From Tillus elongatus (Eukaryota; Arthropoda; Insecta; Coleoptera; Cleridae): a stretch of 64,000 nucleotides of DNA. The stretch is taken from assembly GCA_964006375.1 (NCBI GenBank), contig OZ023266.1, positions 61,449,946 to 61,513,945 of the forward strand, given 5' to 3'. The position numbers were made by a program, and so were the translations under genes. Below, one piece after another: positions 49,515 to 63,139 of this stretch (position 1 is the first letter of the stretch; each line of letters opens with the position of its first letter). The notes under the pieces are model-generated. The model had not been told where the DNA came from, ran no database searches, and saw only the letters and a list, made by a program, of their open reading frames with translations.

Positions 49515-50560
49515 TACATACAAACTTGGAGACTACTTCTCTGGCTTCACTGTTGGTTTTCGTTGGTGAAGGACGTAGCCAGCGCGTAAGCTAACTGAAG
49601 CAAGTGGCCCTTACGAATTCTGGATGTTCTAGAATGTTCTTCAACGTTTCTGTGACTATAGTTTCGCTGCTTGACAGCATTCTCAGACAGATTAAAATTG
49701 AATTAGTACGAAATCATGACAACTACAAATAAAGATCTGTTGCTATGTTATGATATGATGTTTTGATCAAAAAAATTTATCAAATTGAAAATAAAAATGA
49801 AACACAGAAGACAGATTAGGCTTTCAAAATATATACGTAGTATGTCAATATTTAACATAAAAATAGAACTAGCCTATAATAACTATAATAACAGTTACAA
49901 CAATAAAATAACTAAACAATAACAGTGTAAAAGCAGTCTCTATACAACGAAAATATCGACATACATCAACTCATTATCTTATTACAACTTTTTGAAAGAA
50001 TAGTTAAATTTATTTTCTTTGACTTATTTAATTAGAAAGAAGAATATCCAAGAAAGGGGAATTCATTAAATCAGTTTGCTCGTTTAAAACAAGGTAGCTA
50101 TTGTCGTGTGTGTTTTTTGACTTCCAAAGCTTCAAAAAAGTCTAGTTTACGCTTGTCATTATAAAAATGTAGTGGTTGTATGCGGTTATTTACTGTAGGT
50201 CTATGTTCAGTATAAATAATATGTTTTGCAAATGTAGATTTGTCAGCATGGTTATTTCTAAATGCATCTGTGTTTCATTTTTATTTTCAATTTGATAAAT
50301 TTTTTTGATCAAAACATCATATCATAACATAGCAACAGATCTTTATTTGTAGTTGTCATGATTTCGCACTAATTCAATTTTAATCTGTCTGAGAATGCTG
50401 TCAATCAGCAAAACTATAGACACAGAAACGTTGAAGAACATCCTAGAACATCCAGAATTCGTAAGGGCCATTTGCTCCAGTTAGTTTACACGCTGGCTAC
50501 GTCCTTTACCAACGAAAACCAACAGTGAAGCCAGAGAAGTAGTCTCCAAGTCTGTATGTA
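49515..50560 (-). mobile_element. Penelope-like retroelement remnant between inverted repeats
   Basis: Inverted arms of about 295 bp (49515-49809 and 50267-50560; outer ends TACATACAAACTTGGAGACT and its inverse) flank about 455 bp. The minus strand of the centre reads KSTFAKHIIYTEHRPTVNN, LHFYNDKRKLDFFEALEVK and, one frame over, LNEQTDLMNSPFLDILL. This resembles the C-terminal end of Penelope-like ORFs, after the GIY-YIG endonuclease. Penelope elements often carry terminal repeats in direct or inverted arrangement. The RT is missing, so this is a deletion derivative or foldback partial copy. Confidence 0.6.
49649..49691 (-). ncRNA. Degenerate hammerhead-ribozyme-like fold in Penelope terminal repeat
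   Basis: On the minus strand: stem I UCUGU pairs with ACAGA after a GUC; a CUGAGAA box is near the CUGAUGA consensus; a stem II-like GCUG/CAGC hairpin with a small loop follows; then GAAAC, a UAUA loop and GUC. The order and spacing follow the minimal hammerheads reported in Penelope-like terminal repeats. The first box deviates from consensus and has an extra base before stem II, so cleavage is doubtful. The opposite arm has further changes in the GAAA box and cleavage triplet. Confidence 0.4.
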
Positions 50561-52319
50561 GTATAGACAAGTTTCACCAAGTAAGGGCAACAACAATAAA
50601 TGAATCTAATATATTACCAATTGGCTCCTCTCGTCTTTTTTCTTTTGGGTACAAAATTTGGTATCTTTCAGTACGTTAACCCAGAATATCCTTTCTTTTG
50701 TCAATGAAATTGATTAAGTTTTTTCATCACAGAGTTATTTTTTTACATTTGTGCTCTCGTTCTGAGAGAAAAAATTACATGCCTGAAACTCAATTTTCTA
50801 TGAAGCTGGAAATTTATATTTATGTAGTGCAGTCCCTTTTAAGAAAACTTGTTACAAATTTCATTAAAATCGCTTAGGTTTCCCAAAAGAAATTGTATTT
50901 TTAACAGAAGGAAAAATGAGACAGGGACTTCCCCAATCAAAAAACAAATTTCATAAACAAATTTTTTTGCAACAAATTTGTATCTCTGAAGCTTATTACG
51001 TTATGTTCATAAAATTTAGCACCTATTGTGTTCTTATAGAGGTTTTACTATATATCACAATTGAAAATTGTAACTGAATAAGAAACTGTGTTATTAGTAT
51101 TAGAAATATTTTTATGAAAATTCGCTACCATAACGCATTTGCCGCATCAAGACTTTTTAACACTTATTTAATATTTATCTAATGATGGTTTGGTAAAAAC
51201 AATTATTTTCGATGAAATTTTCCTACCATAATGCACTTGTGTCCAAAAACTATCTGAAACTGTAGTAGTGTTCCATACGAGATGGACAAGAAAGGAACTC
51301 ATTTTCTGCAAATATTTTAGACAAATGAAATAGATAACAATCTAAACATAAATTTAAGAACTTTGTCTTCGTTTGGGTATCATTTAATGTGACATATACC
51401 TTTTTACAACAGTCACCCTCCGGTGATAATCAACTGTCCCGCTACATATCCAAACTGGCAATAACAGTTTTAAAATAAATTTGAAGCAAACATTTTAATT
51501 AAAAGAAGAAAAGTAAGTATTGAAACAGAAACTTAAGAGTTTGTGAAACACATATCCTGCAACACTTGTTCTTTACAAATTGCACCTGCTGCAAATTTTC
51601 TATCTAAAAACGGTCAATTTTGGAATTTAATTGTGACAAAATAAATTTTTGCTTCTTGCCTTGTGATTGGTCAAGGCATACTGACTCGCCGACTATTTTA
51701 GAGAATATTAGTTATCTTTTTGTCTTTGTAAAATATTGTTTATTAAATGTCTTATCGTAACGAGTTTATTTCAAAGTCTAATAACTTAATTTTCGTTACG
51801 AGATTTCAGCATCCCGTTTTTTGCTCTTACTCTTCTTAGAAAAAAGTTGTTCTGCGTCAGCCACATTCACTCAATTTCCATATTTCTATTAGGGCACATG
51901 TGTACCAAATTTTATTAAAATAGCTATATTATTTTTGGAGGTAATTTTTTTTTTGGAGATATACTAGATATTGTTTGCGGAAAACATTTTTGGTGGAAGA
52001 TCATTACATGTAAAAAAAATTCAAGGCGCAACAAGTGTGCTATAATAGTAAATTTTCATAAGAATTTTATAATATTTTTTAATTTAAAGAGATCGAAGAT
52101 CAGGTTTAGAGGTCCTAATACAAGCTCATTTGAAGAATTCCTCTCTTCATATTATCATAAAAAATAGTGCTGCAAATTGAATAATAAATTCCACATAATG
52201 TGATAATTTGTTATCTTTAGAAAGACATTCTCATGGAATAAATTTAGGGCTCATGAGTTGACCACAAAGAAAATATTTGTATTCCTGTACCCATAAACTT
52301 TTGAAACGTTTTATGACTC
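50561..52319. repeat. Degraded copies of the GTGCGTTATGG repeat family
   Basis: Phrases related to the copies at 39240 and 46379 occur here: GCTACCATAACGCATTTGCCG near 51128, CCTACCATAATGCACTTG near 51221, CATTAAAATCGCTTAGGTTT near 50861, AAGGCGCAACAAGTGTGCTA near 52021 and CTAATACAAGCTCATTTGAAG near 52117. They suggest two or more old, rearranged copies. No genes. Confidence 0.5.
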
Positions 52320-52960
52320 AAGTTTTATTGAAAAAATGTCCATTTTCACAAAATCACCCCTTATTTATCCCCTACCCCCTGAAGCAATCTTACCAGAAAC
52401 AATTCGAAGCGTTCCTTTGTCGGGTGCTAACTGGATACCAACGTTGAAGATGATATCTCAATTCATTCGAAAATAATTACGCCTATTAACAGACAGGCAT
52501 ACATGCCGATAAATCGACAGACCAACATACCAACAGGCAAACAAAATTTAGTTCCAGGATCAAGTTTTCCATATGTTTTGAGAGTTTTTAAGCAGTTTTA
52601 GCAAAAAAAATTTGGAAATTTTTTTCAACAATATTCCACCCCCATACATTCAACCTCTAATTTAATTTCAGCACAGAATACCAGATGAGTGATAAAATTA
52701 AAAGTTTTCTAATAAATCAACCCTAAAATGTTATATTACTAGGGTTTTAACGGAAAAATGTCAATTTTCACTAAATCACCCCTAATTCATCCCCTACGCC
52801 TTGAAGCGATTTTACCTAAAAACAATCCGAACCATTCGTTTGTCGAATGCTAAGTGTATACGAAATTTGAAGACGATATCTCAATTCGTTCTAATGTTAT
52901 TGTGGCTACAAACAGACAGACATACAGACTGACAGGCAAAAAGGTTTCATTCAAAAGCTT
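52320..52960 (+). repeat. Diverged direct repeat, about 220-bp unit
   Basis: The block at about 52327-52560 (AAAATGTCCATTTTCACAAAATCACC, GATGATATCTCAATTCATTCG) recurs at about 52750-52945 (AAAATGTCAATTTTCACTAAATCACC, GACGATATCTCAATTCGTTC) with about 15-20 percent differences by eye. The copies are about 420 bp apart. Confidence 0.7.
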
Positions 52961-53079
52961 ATCAGAAGGTAAGTTTCATACCCAAAAAGTAAATTCATTA
53001 TTCAAATAACTTACCTACTTGAACAATTAATCAACAAATATGAACGTTAATATTCATATTCTTTGATTCCCAATTTTAG

Positions 53080-53400
53080 ACAATATGCATTATTATACGA
53101 TCATTTACTATTTAAGCTCAAAACAGAACTGTCAAACCATGATAAATAAACAAAACACGTAATTATTCTTTAGTTTCCAATTTTAAAAGCATAATATAGG
53201 TACAAGTTGCTATATCTATTTCAATGACAATCATTTACTACTTAACCTAAAAAGGGAACTGGCAAACTATAATAAATGGACATAACGTGTTATTATTTTT
53301 TAGTTTTCAATTTTAAAAGCAATATACAATCATTTACTTCACCTCAAACCAGAGCTGTCAAATCATGATAAATAAACAAAACACACTACCCCATCTTTTT
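53080..53400 (+). repeat. Three-copy degenerate tandem repeat, about 120-bp period
   Basis: Each unit contains ACAATCATTTACTA-CTTAA, GGGAACTGTCAAACCATGATAA-like and ATAAACAAAACACGT-like blocks followed by TTTCAATTTTAAAAGCA. Starts are near 53097, 53226 and 53326. Confidence 0.7.
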
Positions 53401-54989
<1,589 letters not shown>

Positions 54990-54993
<4 letters not shown>

Positions 54994-55904
54994 AGCTTGG
55001 CAAAACAGTAAAAGCTTTGCATTACAATATTCAAAACTTGACGAGCAAAGTCAACGCTTTGGAGTTATTTATCAGGGAAGTTGCTGCCACGTTTCTGTGT
55101 TTCACGGAGCATTGGTGCTTGTCGTCTATGGATGGTGCTTGTATAGATGGCTACACCAGTGTCTCCAGTTATTGCCGTCAGAGACATATCCATGGTGGTT
55201 CCAGTATTTTCGTTAAAGACGAGATTATACAATATTGTAAGCCTCTTAGTTATGTTCGTGTACTTTCTGCAGATTTTGTATTTGAGTGTTCCGGTATCAG
55301 TTTCAATAATTGTACGGGAATATTTGTAATCTATAGATCAGGTAACAGTGACTATCAGCTATTTAAGGACAAACTAGATAAGCTACTGAGGTTTGCTAAT
55401 AGCAAGTTTACGAATATAGTAATATGTGGCGATTTTAATTTAGACTACAGTAAAAACGAAAGGAACAATAAACTATTTAATGACTTAATTTTCTCAAACC
55501 AGCTAGTAAACTTGGTAGTTGAACCTACACGAATATTTAAAAGCAAGTCGGGTGTTAGCTGCAGCATGATTGATTATGTAATAACCAACATAAAAAAAGA
55601 TGTAAAGTGTAAAGTTATTGATCCGGGTCTGTCAGATCATACGGCACAGGTCATGCAGTGGTCTGAACAAATAAAAAATCCCAGCGAGTCAGATTTTCTA
55701 ACAAGATTATGCCGTCGGTTCACTTATGATGCTTTTACAGAATTTAAAACTATTTTTGAAGCTCAATACATATCTTTCGAGGATACCGACTGTCAAAATA
55801 TTGATGACTTGTTTGATGTATTTTTCGAGAATTTTTCCTATTGTTACAATGTTGCGTTTCCTGAAAAGTCCCAGAAAATTTATAGTGGAGCAAAAAAAAT
55901 ATGA
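54990..55904 (+). pseudogene. LINE ORF2 APE endonuclease
   Basis: The frame overlaps the ORF1 stop by four bases (ATGA). It carries HYNIQNLTSKVNALELFI, CFTEHWCLSS, GGSSIFV, ICGDFNLDY near 55430 and the DPGLSDHTAQV motif near 55635. All endonuclease motifs are visible. The frame ends at 55904 in a run of adenines where one base appears to be gained or lost; downstream RT sequence is in other frames. Confidence 0.85.
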
Positions 55905-57740
55905 CTTTAGGGCACCAAAAGAGTTGAAAATTGCGTTTAAGAACTTAAAATTCTTTAACTATTATAGAAGATTATATCCTAGTGACGATAATAATAATAA
56001 GTACAAGGTAATTAATGAAAAAACAACTTGAACTTAAACTTAAACAAGAAAAACATATTTATTATGCTGGTATCATTTCACAGTCTGATAACAAAAATAA
56101 GACACTCTGGCAACTTGTAAATACACATTTAAATAGAATACCTAAAACCAAAACAGAGATTAAATTAAAAATAAATAACGAAATAATTACTGACAAGCGT
56201 TTAATATCAAATTCATTTGCAAAGTACTTTGCCTGTGGGATAGAAGAAAAATTGACTGCTCATTTTGGTGTTCTTAACTATAAAGGGTGTACAACCTCCA
56301 TAATGGTGCGCGATAGTTTTTATTTTTATCCAGTGACGGACACTGAAATGACAAACGTTATTCATAGACTTAAAACTAAAAGATCCACTGGCTTAGATGA
56401 TATTGCAGTCACTGTTATTAAACAACTTTCCGAATTGATATCGCCTTATCTAACGGTAATCATGAATACCTCGCTTAAGCTAGGCCAGTTTCCCTCGAAA
56501 TTGAAAAATGCGAAAGGGGTACCAGTATATAAAAAAGACGATCCGTTCTCGGTGGAAAACTACCGATCTGTAATGGTACTGAGTCCGTTTTAATCATGGA
56601 AAGAATTATGCATAACAGGATAACGGACTTCCTAAGTAAAAATAACGTCTTGTCTCCTAGTCAGTATGGTTTCCGCGAGGGATATTCCACCGAACAGGCC
56701 TGCACGGACATGGTGCAGCATATTGCGGATTGTATTGATAGAAAGCATCACACCGTGGGCATATTTTTTGACATGTCTCGTGCTTTTGATACCATTAATT
56801 GTACTTTCCTCGAAAGAAAATTAAATACGGTCGGACTTTGGGGACCTGTTAGTGATTGGCTTGTCTCGTTTATAAGAGACACGCGATTAGTAGTCTCAGT
56901 GGACGGTGTTAGATCTGATGAGTATGAAGTAAAGCTGGGCGCTCCGCAGGGAAGCGTCCTGGGGCCGCTTATGTTTATGTTGTACGTAAATGATCTTCCC
57001 AACTATCTGACAGGTGGGAGGTTGTTTATGTACGCTGATGACATAGCAATCGTAGTTTCGGATCCGGTATTGTTCGATGCTATGCGTAAGGTGAATAGTA
57101 TTTTGTCGGACTTCGGTCAGTGGTGCTGCAGCAATCACCTGATTGTAAACAGTTCTAAGACAGTTTGTGTAGAGTTTATGGGAAGATGTCGAGAGCCTTC
57201 TATTGATATTAATTTTCATTTTAATGATAACTATATTGCCTTAAGTACCCCCACCAACTTTTTAGGTTGCACTTTAGATAATAGGCTCTCATGGGAGACA
57301 CAGATAGAAGGAATATCAAACAAATTGGGTAAGGCCTATTTTTGCATCATGAAGCTAAAGAACACCTTAAATGCAATTTCTCTGATTAATGTGTATTTTG
57401 CTTTAGTGTATAGTGTGCTGGCATACAACATAATAGTGTGGGGTCATGCAAATGATATACACAGGGTTTTCGTATGCCAGAAACGAGTAATCCGCCTGAT
57501 TTTTGGACTACAACAAAAAGAATCATGCAGGAGTACTTTTAAAACAAAAAACTGTTGACTGTCACGGGGGTGTATTTGTATAAACTCCTGAGTTTCACAT
57601 ATGCACGTAGGAACAGGTTTACTAAAAATAGTGCAGTTCACAGCTACACTACCCGGGCAAGAAATGACATCCACTTGCCAAATTACCAGTATATGGCATA
57701 CAAGAAATCACCTGTGTAGGCTGGCTGTTTTTATTTTAAT
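55905..57740 (+). pseudogene. LINE ORF2 reverse transcriptase (several frames)
   Basis: The RT spans three main frames: 56015-56593 (RLKTKRSTGLDDIAVTVIK, FPSKLKNAKGVPVYKKDD, NYRSVMVLSPF), 56596-57558 (SPSQYGFREGYSTEQA, IFFDMSRAFDTINC near 56770, GAPQGSVLGPLMFMLYVNDL near 56940, FMYADDIAIV near 57030, TNFLGCTLDNRLSW), and a shifted end (VTGVYLYKLL, LPQEIKA) to about 57865. Frameshifts at 56590 and near 57545 inactivate it. Confidence 0.85.
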
Positions 57741-58107
57741 ATGCTTCCTCAGGAGATTAAGGCTGCGGATACACTGAGCTGCTTTAAACATAGGTTGAAA
57801 TTATTTTTGGTTGAAAATTCTTTTTATCATGTCAGTGAATTTACTGAAAGGTGTACAGGCCCTGAGCAATGGAGAGAATGATAATGGCTGTAAAAATAGC
57901 ACCGTTGTAACTGTAAATTTAGGTTTAATGTAGACTGATTGTATATTTTTGTAGTTGGTTCTGTATGTAAAGTGGTGTTGTTATTTTTTCAATTCTGTTT
58001 TTGTATATATTTAAGACTGACATTTTATGTTTTTCTAATTCTTTGACGTGCCTGTAGTATGTATGTACTTGATCAAAGGCTAATAAAGTTATCTATCTAT
58101 CTATCTA

Positions 58108-58325
<218 letters not shown>

Positions 58326-58460
58326 AAGATATAAAAATTCAAACGGACCTTGGATCTGGGTTAGAGGGCCCCTAATTTGCGCTCATTTCAAAAAAATTTC
58401 TGAGAGTGTCACCATCTCTCTTGGTGAATTTTTTAAATGAAAATTCACCAATTATGTTTT
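58326..58460 (+). repeat. Fragment of the GCGCTCATTT repeat family
   Basis: CGGACCTTGGATCTGGGTTA, GGGCCCCTAATTTGCGCTC and a GTGAATTTTTTAAA/ATTCACC hairpin match 39740-39870 and the inverse of 43500-43640. As there, it directly follows an (AT)n tract. Confidence 0.7.
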
Positions 58461-58559
58461 AGTGTATTGGGTTCTCCAAAATGAACTCAGTTTTTCTGAA
58501 TAACATAAAATCTTGAAATTGAGAGAATATTGCAAAACATCAACAAACTACCTTTCAAT

Positions 58560-58870
58560 TATTTTTTCCTTTGGGAATAAATAAGTCTGATGGTGCTGAA
58601 TCTAGAGAATGGGGCGGATGGTCAACCATTTTATCAATTGTTTGCAGTGCAATCAAGGACTTGTGAGCGGGGGTGTTAGTAGTAACTAACTATAGCATGC
58701 TCCCATGAAAGTTCTACATTGTTCCAGAAAATCAGAATTATCCCATCCCCCAGAACCTTGCTAGTCAACATTTGAACAACAAATTTTTGAGTCGTAGAAC
58801 TGGAATGCATCCACTTTTTCGAGTGAAATGAAATCATTAAATGACATATAATCTGACAACATAGATGATG
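58560..58870 (-). pseudogene. mariner transposase fragment
   Basis: The minus strand reads KKWMHSSSTTQKF, LGDGIILIFWNNVE and then, one frame over, NTPAHKSLIALQTI and PPHSLDSAPSDLF. These correspond to the mariner blocks that usually read (S/T)PxPKKF...K(V/I)M..(V/I)FWD, DNAPxH and HPPYSPDLAPSD. The second catalytic aspartate block is damaged by the frameshift, and only about 100 codons are left. It belongs to classic mariners (DD34D), not the DD41D group. Confidence 0.75.
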
Positions 58871-59215
58871 CACTTGTTTGTCCGGGCTTTTAGATTATAA
58901 TAAACAAAAATATTTGGTACCGCTTCCACAGATTATACATGTTAAATACCTCTGCAGCATCCGACAGTCAAAGTTTAAGCAAGCAGTGTTGTCAGAGCGA
59001 AAGTATGATCAGAGGATATAGGGCTAGCCTAGGTATTCAATTGTTTATTGCCATGGTAGTGGATCCAGGATCAAAGTTAATCCGGGCTTAAAGCGTTCAT
59101 AGAAAATCTGCAATGTTTATATATTTCAGCCCAATTCATCGATCTTCTATCATTTTAAATATTACTATTAATACCAATATACTCTGATAAATTTTAAATT
59201 AAATTAAACACTTAC

Positions 59216-59382
59216 CTTAATCCAGACTTTGCTATTCAAAAATGAAAAAGGCAATGGTGGATTATCACCTTTCTGAATATCACAGACTTTATAATTAATT
59301 GTATCCGCCTTAAGCCTAGGTGGTGTACCAGTTTTTAAACGGCCCATTTTTAAACCTATTGATTCTAAAGTGTTTGCTAGAC
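59216..59382 (-). CDS. MTO1: MTO1 internal exon (GRLKTGTPPR region)
   Basis: This 167-nt exon lies between a GTTTTGTAG acceptor and a GTAAGT donor. It encodes LANTLESIGLKMGRLKTGTP, PRLKADTINYKVCDIQKGDN and PPLPFSFLNSKVWIK. The GRLKTGTPPR(L/I) motif is a family signature in the FAD/tRNA-binding domain. It is separated from the next exon on the right by an intron of only 53 bp, in contrast to the multi-kilobase introns elsewhere. Confidence 0.97.
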
Positions 59383-59435
59383 CTACAAAACAACTACATA
59401 AGGTGTTACGCTATTATGTTTTATATTTCCTTTAC

Positions 59436-59558
59436 CTATTGCAGGTTTATCACCAATCCTTCCTGCAGGGAACACTTTCAATCCTATATTTATCTGACCT
59501 CTCAAAAATGTACCAGTAGTAATAACCACACTGTTTGATCTTATCTTTGTACCATCAC
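59436..59558 (-). CDS. MTO1: MTO1 internal exon ([13 protein letters not shown] region), most upstream visible
   Basis: This 123-nt exon runs from a TTGTTTCAAG acceptor to a GTAAAG donor. It encodes [40 protein letters not shown] and joins the next exon as GLAN. The TTGTFLRG and PAGR(I/L)GD(K/Q)P motifs are diagnostic of MnmG/MTO1. MTO1, with GTPBP3, installs the taurinomethyl (or carboxymethylaminomethyl) group on U34 of several mitochondrial tRNAs, using FAD and a folate-derived one-carbon unit. Exons for the first roughly 160 residues, including the FAD-binding GGGHAG loop and mitochondrial presequence, are not in the window. Confidence 0.95.
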
Positions 59559-60362
59559 CTTGAAACAATACAATAACAAAAATAATGTTACATAGTATTT
59601 TTATGATAAGAATAGAATGACGTCATTTTTAGTATTTAAAGGTAGGCAATACACAAATCTAAATTCTCGAAGAAAATTCATATGTCACATTACAGTAGAA
59701 ATAAAACTTTCACTGCTCCAAGTTAACGTTTCATGACGGTGCAAAATCACATAATTATTAAAGGTAAACAAATTGATGAGCTGATAGCTGTTCATTTATT
59801 TATGATCTATATGTCGTTGAATTTTCTTTTCTTTGATATTATGTTGACTTTGAACATTTTCACTTAGCCACAGTCTATTTAGCAATAATACCTTACCGAT
59901 TATTGATGTCTCCCTTTATTTATTTTTAAACATAAGATGTACAGATTAACCAACTCAACTGACATATTCAGGCTTCAGAATCATGAATATTTAATTTTCT
60001 ACTCGTAGGCCACGACTAGTTATATTTGTATTATGATTTAAAAATAATAATATTAATTAAAGTTATACCCGATACTTGTCTACAAATAACTAAAAGCCTT
60101 AAACGTTAAAGTAGACGTATTTATTTATAACAATTTTATTATCATTTCCTTTTTTCATTAATAACCTATGTTGCTATAATTAGGTTATAAAAGGATGCAC
60201 ACTGGGACACTTTTCTTCACGTCAATGGGATCCATCACGATTACTTATTAGAAACACTGGATTGGATCACAAATAGGCAGGTAAAACATTAGAGCAGCAT
60301 TAGTTTACAAAATTTTAAATCTGATAATATACAATATACAAATACTATCTTACTTTTACATA
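59559..60362. other. MTO1 upstream intron, no feature
   Basis: AT-rich DNA right of the most upstream visible MTO1 exon. I searched the minus strand for the FAD-loop exon and did not find it. It ends at the A/T-rich 3' tail of the LINE at 60363. Confidence 0.45.
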
Positions 60363-60439
60363 TTATTATTTATTTTTAGATAGGTTAGGTTAGGTTTGAT
60401 TGTGAGTGGGCCATACCGGTCCCTCCACCGCGACCATAA

Positions 60440-61735
60440 GGTCTATTGTGGCTCACGCCTAATATTCTATATTTCGCCCAACAAAGCCAGCCTTCTGCAG
60501 ATGTCGATAATCTTTGTGGGCGAAAGTTGATCCAGATCCTCCGGAGCAAGCTTTATCTTGCCAAAGAGCAGCTATCTAGTCGTGTCCGCTCCCGGACAGG
60601 AACACAGTATGTGCTCTGCTGTCTCGTCACTCTCCATACACAGCCGGCACTCAGTCTCCTGACCGATCCCAATACGGTGCATGTGGTGCTGCAAGCGGCA
60701 GTGTCCTGTATAGAGGCCGACTAGAGTACTCAGTTGTTGTCTGTTTAACTCTAGAAGTTTTTTAGCCCTTGACTCAACAGGCCATTTATGAAGGCCTTAG
60801 AGTGAGCTAATCCTGGAAGATTTTGCCAATATTGGATTGTCATTCTTTCTGTCCAGGTCTTTAAGGTGCGTTTTGCTGTGCAAGATGTTATCCCAAGCAC
60901 CGGTTCTGTTCCGACAAAGTCTCTCTGGGCACCACACGTGGCAAGCGTGTCGGCCGCAACATTGCCATCATGGTCCGAGTGACCCGGTATCCAGACCAGC
61001 GACACCTCATTACAGCTGCCTAGTTTTTTAAGGGCAGATTTAGAACTCCATACCATTTTTGAATTACACCGGTTTTTTATACTTTCCCTTGCACACATCT
61101 CGATGGCATACACTTCTGCCTGGTGTATGGTTGCGTACTTGCCGAGGCTAGCTGATAGTCTAGCATCGGTGCTGCCCCCATATGAGCCGGCTCGTACTCC
61201 CATATTGGTTTTGGAGCCGTCAGAGTACCAGCAGAGATCGGCTCTGGATAGGGTCGTTTGATTTCGTTCCCAGTCCTCCCTTTCCGGGAGGATTGTCTTG
61301 AAAGACATATCTCTACTGATCTTTGTAGGCATCAAGTCTGAGACCATTCCCACAATCCCATGACCCTCAATGTCATCGAGGAGTCTGGACCCTCCCAGAC
61401 TGATTTCCTTCGGTATACTGTCGGCTGTTTGTTTTAGTCTGTACGTTGTCCACCTCGCCACCCTCTCCAACCATATGTGAAGAGGTGAAATATTAAGGAG
61501 GACCTCCAGAGCGGCTGATGGTGCGGTGCTTATCGCTCCCGTTATCATCAGACAAGTTTGTCTCTGTAGATGAGCCAGTTTGGCCCTCGCGATACCACGA
61601 AGTGCCTTAGGCCACCAAACTATGGCTCCATATGTTATCATTGGTCTGATAATCACTACATAGAGCCAGTACATCTGTTGGGGGTTTGTGTCCCAGTTTT
61701 TTCCACAGATTCTCCGGCATGTCCACAGGAACAGT
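60440..61735 (-). pseudogene. LINE ORF2 thumb end, RNase H and zinc knuckle
   Basis: After YWLYVVIIRPMITYGAIVWW, the RNase H shows CWYSDGSKTN near 61230 (first aspartate present), TIHQAEVYAIEMC near 61120, a shortened VWSSKSALKKL where the middle aspartate is expected, and LVWIPGHSDHDGNVAADTLA near 60960. After the stop at 60751, other frames give LYTGHCRLQHHMHRIG and CRLCMESDETAEHILCSC at about 60600-60700. One catalytic aspartate is lost through a small deletion. Confidence 0.85.
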
Positions 61736-63139
61736 TTAGCCCTGCGGATTACATTCTCTAACTGGATGTCCCAGTTCCGAAAATGGAATCGTTTCCCCCA
61801 TAAGAATAGGTGGTTTTAATTTGTCCAACCTTCTTCTTCTGTTAAATGGAACAATGATCGTTTTGCGGGGGTTCACAGACTTATGTTCCCTCCGGCACCA
61901 ATCATTCACTACATTTAGTGTCTCCTGAAGAGTACTTGCTAGTTCCTCCTCATATTTGCCCCTAACCATTATGACTAGATCATCAGCATACGCCTGGACC
62001 TCAACCTCCCACAGTCCGAGGATAGCCAGCAAATCGTCCACAAAGAGAGACCACAGCAGGGGGGATAGAACTCCCCTCTGCAGCGAGGTAATAACGGTCC
62101 GATTGTAGAGCATGCTTCTGATCCAGCCACAAATGGTAGGTTCCAACCCTCTAGCAATAGTGGCTTGGTAGAGGGAGATAGGTAATGCATTGTTGAATGC
62201 TCCTTCAATGTCGAGAAATGCAGCCACCGCCACCTCCCCGTTATCCAGGGAGTGTGTGATCTTCTCGACGAGATTATTGAGTGCTAACTCAGTAGATTTG
62301 CCAGTTTGGTGGGTATTAAGGGGGTTGTTGACTAAGATGCTCCCCCGAATGTGTCCGTCCAATATTTTTTCCAATCCCTTCAAGAGGAATGATGTAATAC
62401 TGAGAGGTCTCAGTGATCTGGGTAGGTCATTACGTCCCAATTTGGGAATGTAAACCCCCCTAATCACCGTCCAGCTGGATGGAATATAGTTCCAAGCCAG
62501 ACTGGCTCTATACAGCCTGATTAGGTAAGGTAGGAGAATCTCCAGTCCATTTTGAAGAAGGACCGGTACCACCCCATCCTCCCCTGGCGCCTTGAATGGC
62601 TGGAAATGTTTCACAGCACACTCCACCGCCAAGGCTGTAACTATTCTCCGAGCAACCTGCCAGTCCTCCCTCCGAGGGTGTTTAAATCGACCCTCCGCTG
62701 GCCGGACATCTTCGTTGCTCAGGATCAGACAATCTGGGAAGTGTGTGTGTGCTAAGAGCTCTAACCTTTCTTTCCGTGATTCAGTAAAGGAGCCATCTGG
62801 TCGTTTTATCGATCCCAGTTCCTGGACACGGCCGCGTGAGAGAATTCTGTGAATTCTGGCGCTGCTGGGCAAATTAGAGATGTCCCCGCAGAACCTCCTC
62901 CAGGATTCCCTCTTAGCGTTTCTTATCTCTTTGTAGTACTGTGTTAGAGCGGATCTATATTGTTCCCAGTTGCCTGTTGTCTTAGCACAATTGAAGAGAC
63001 GCCTCACTTCTCTTCGTAGTTTTTCGAGGTTATTGTTCCACCAAGTAGACCCTCGACTATATTTTTTTGACTTTAGTGGACTATTTTCGTGATATGCTGA
63101 GACCACAGCATCCCTTACCTGTTCTGCCACAATCTTAAT
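61736..63139 (-). pseudogene. LINE ORF2 reverse transcriptase with internal deletion
   Basis: The frame of about 464 codons holds SSWTVIRGVYIPKLGRND, SITSFLLKGLEKILD, THQTGKSTELALNNL, AAFLDIEGAFNNA (first catalytic block), RGVLSPLLWSLFVDDLL and VQAYADDLVIMV (active site, near 61975). After MGETIPFSE the thumb motif equivalent to QYLGVILD is missing and the frame shifts. The expected FRNWDIQLENVIRRAKL continues one frame over, so a small deletion is inferred near 61780. Confidence 0.88.

Noticed and set aside
60384..60400. Telomeric TTAGG-type repeat.
   Set aside because: Only two to three GGTTA units, and the same sequence is fixed at the 3' end of two copies of the same LINE. It is a retroposon tail.
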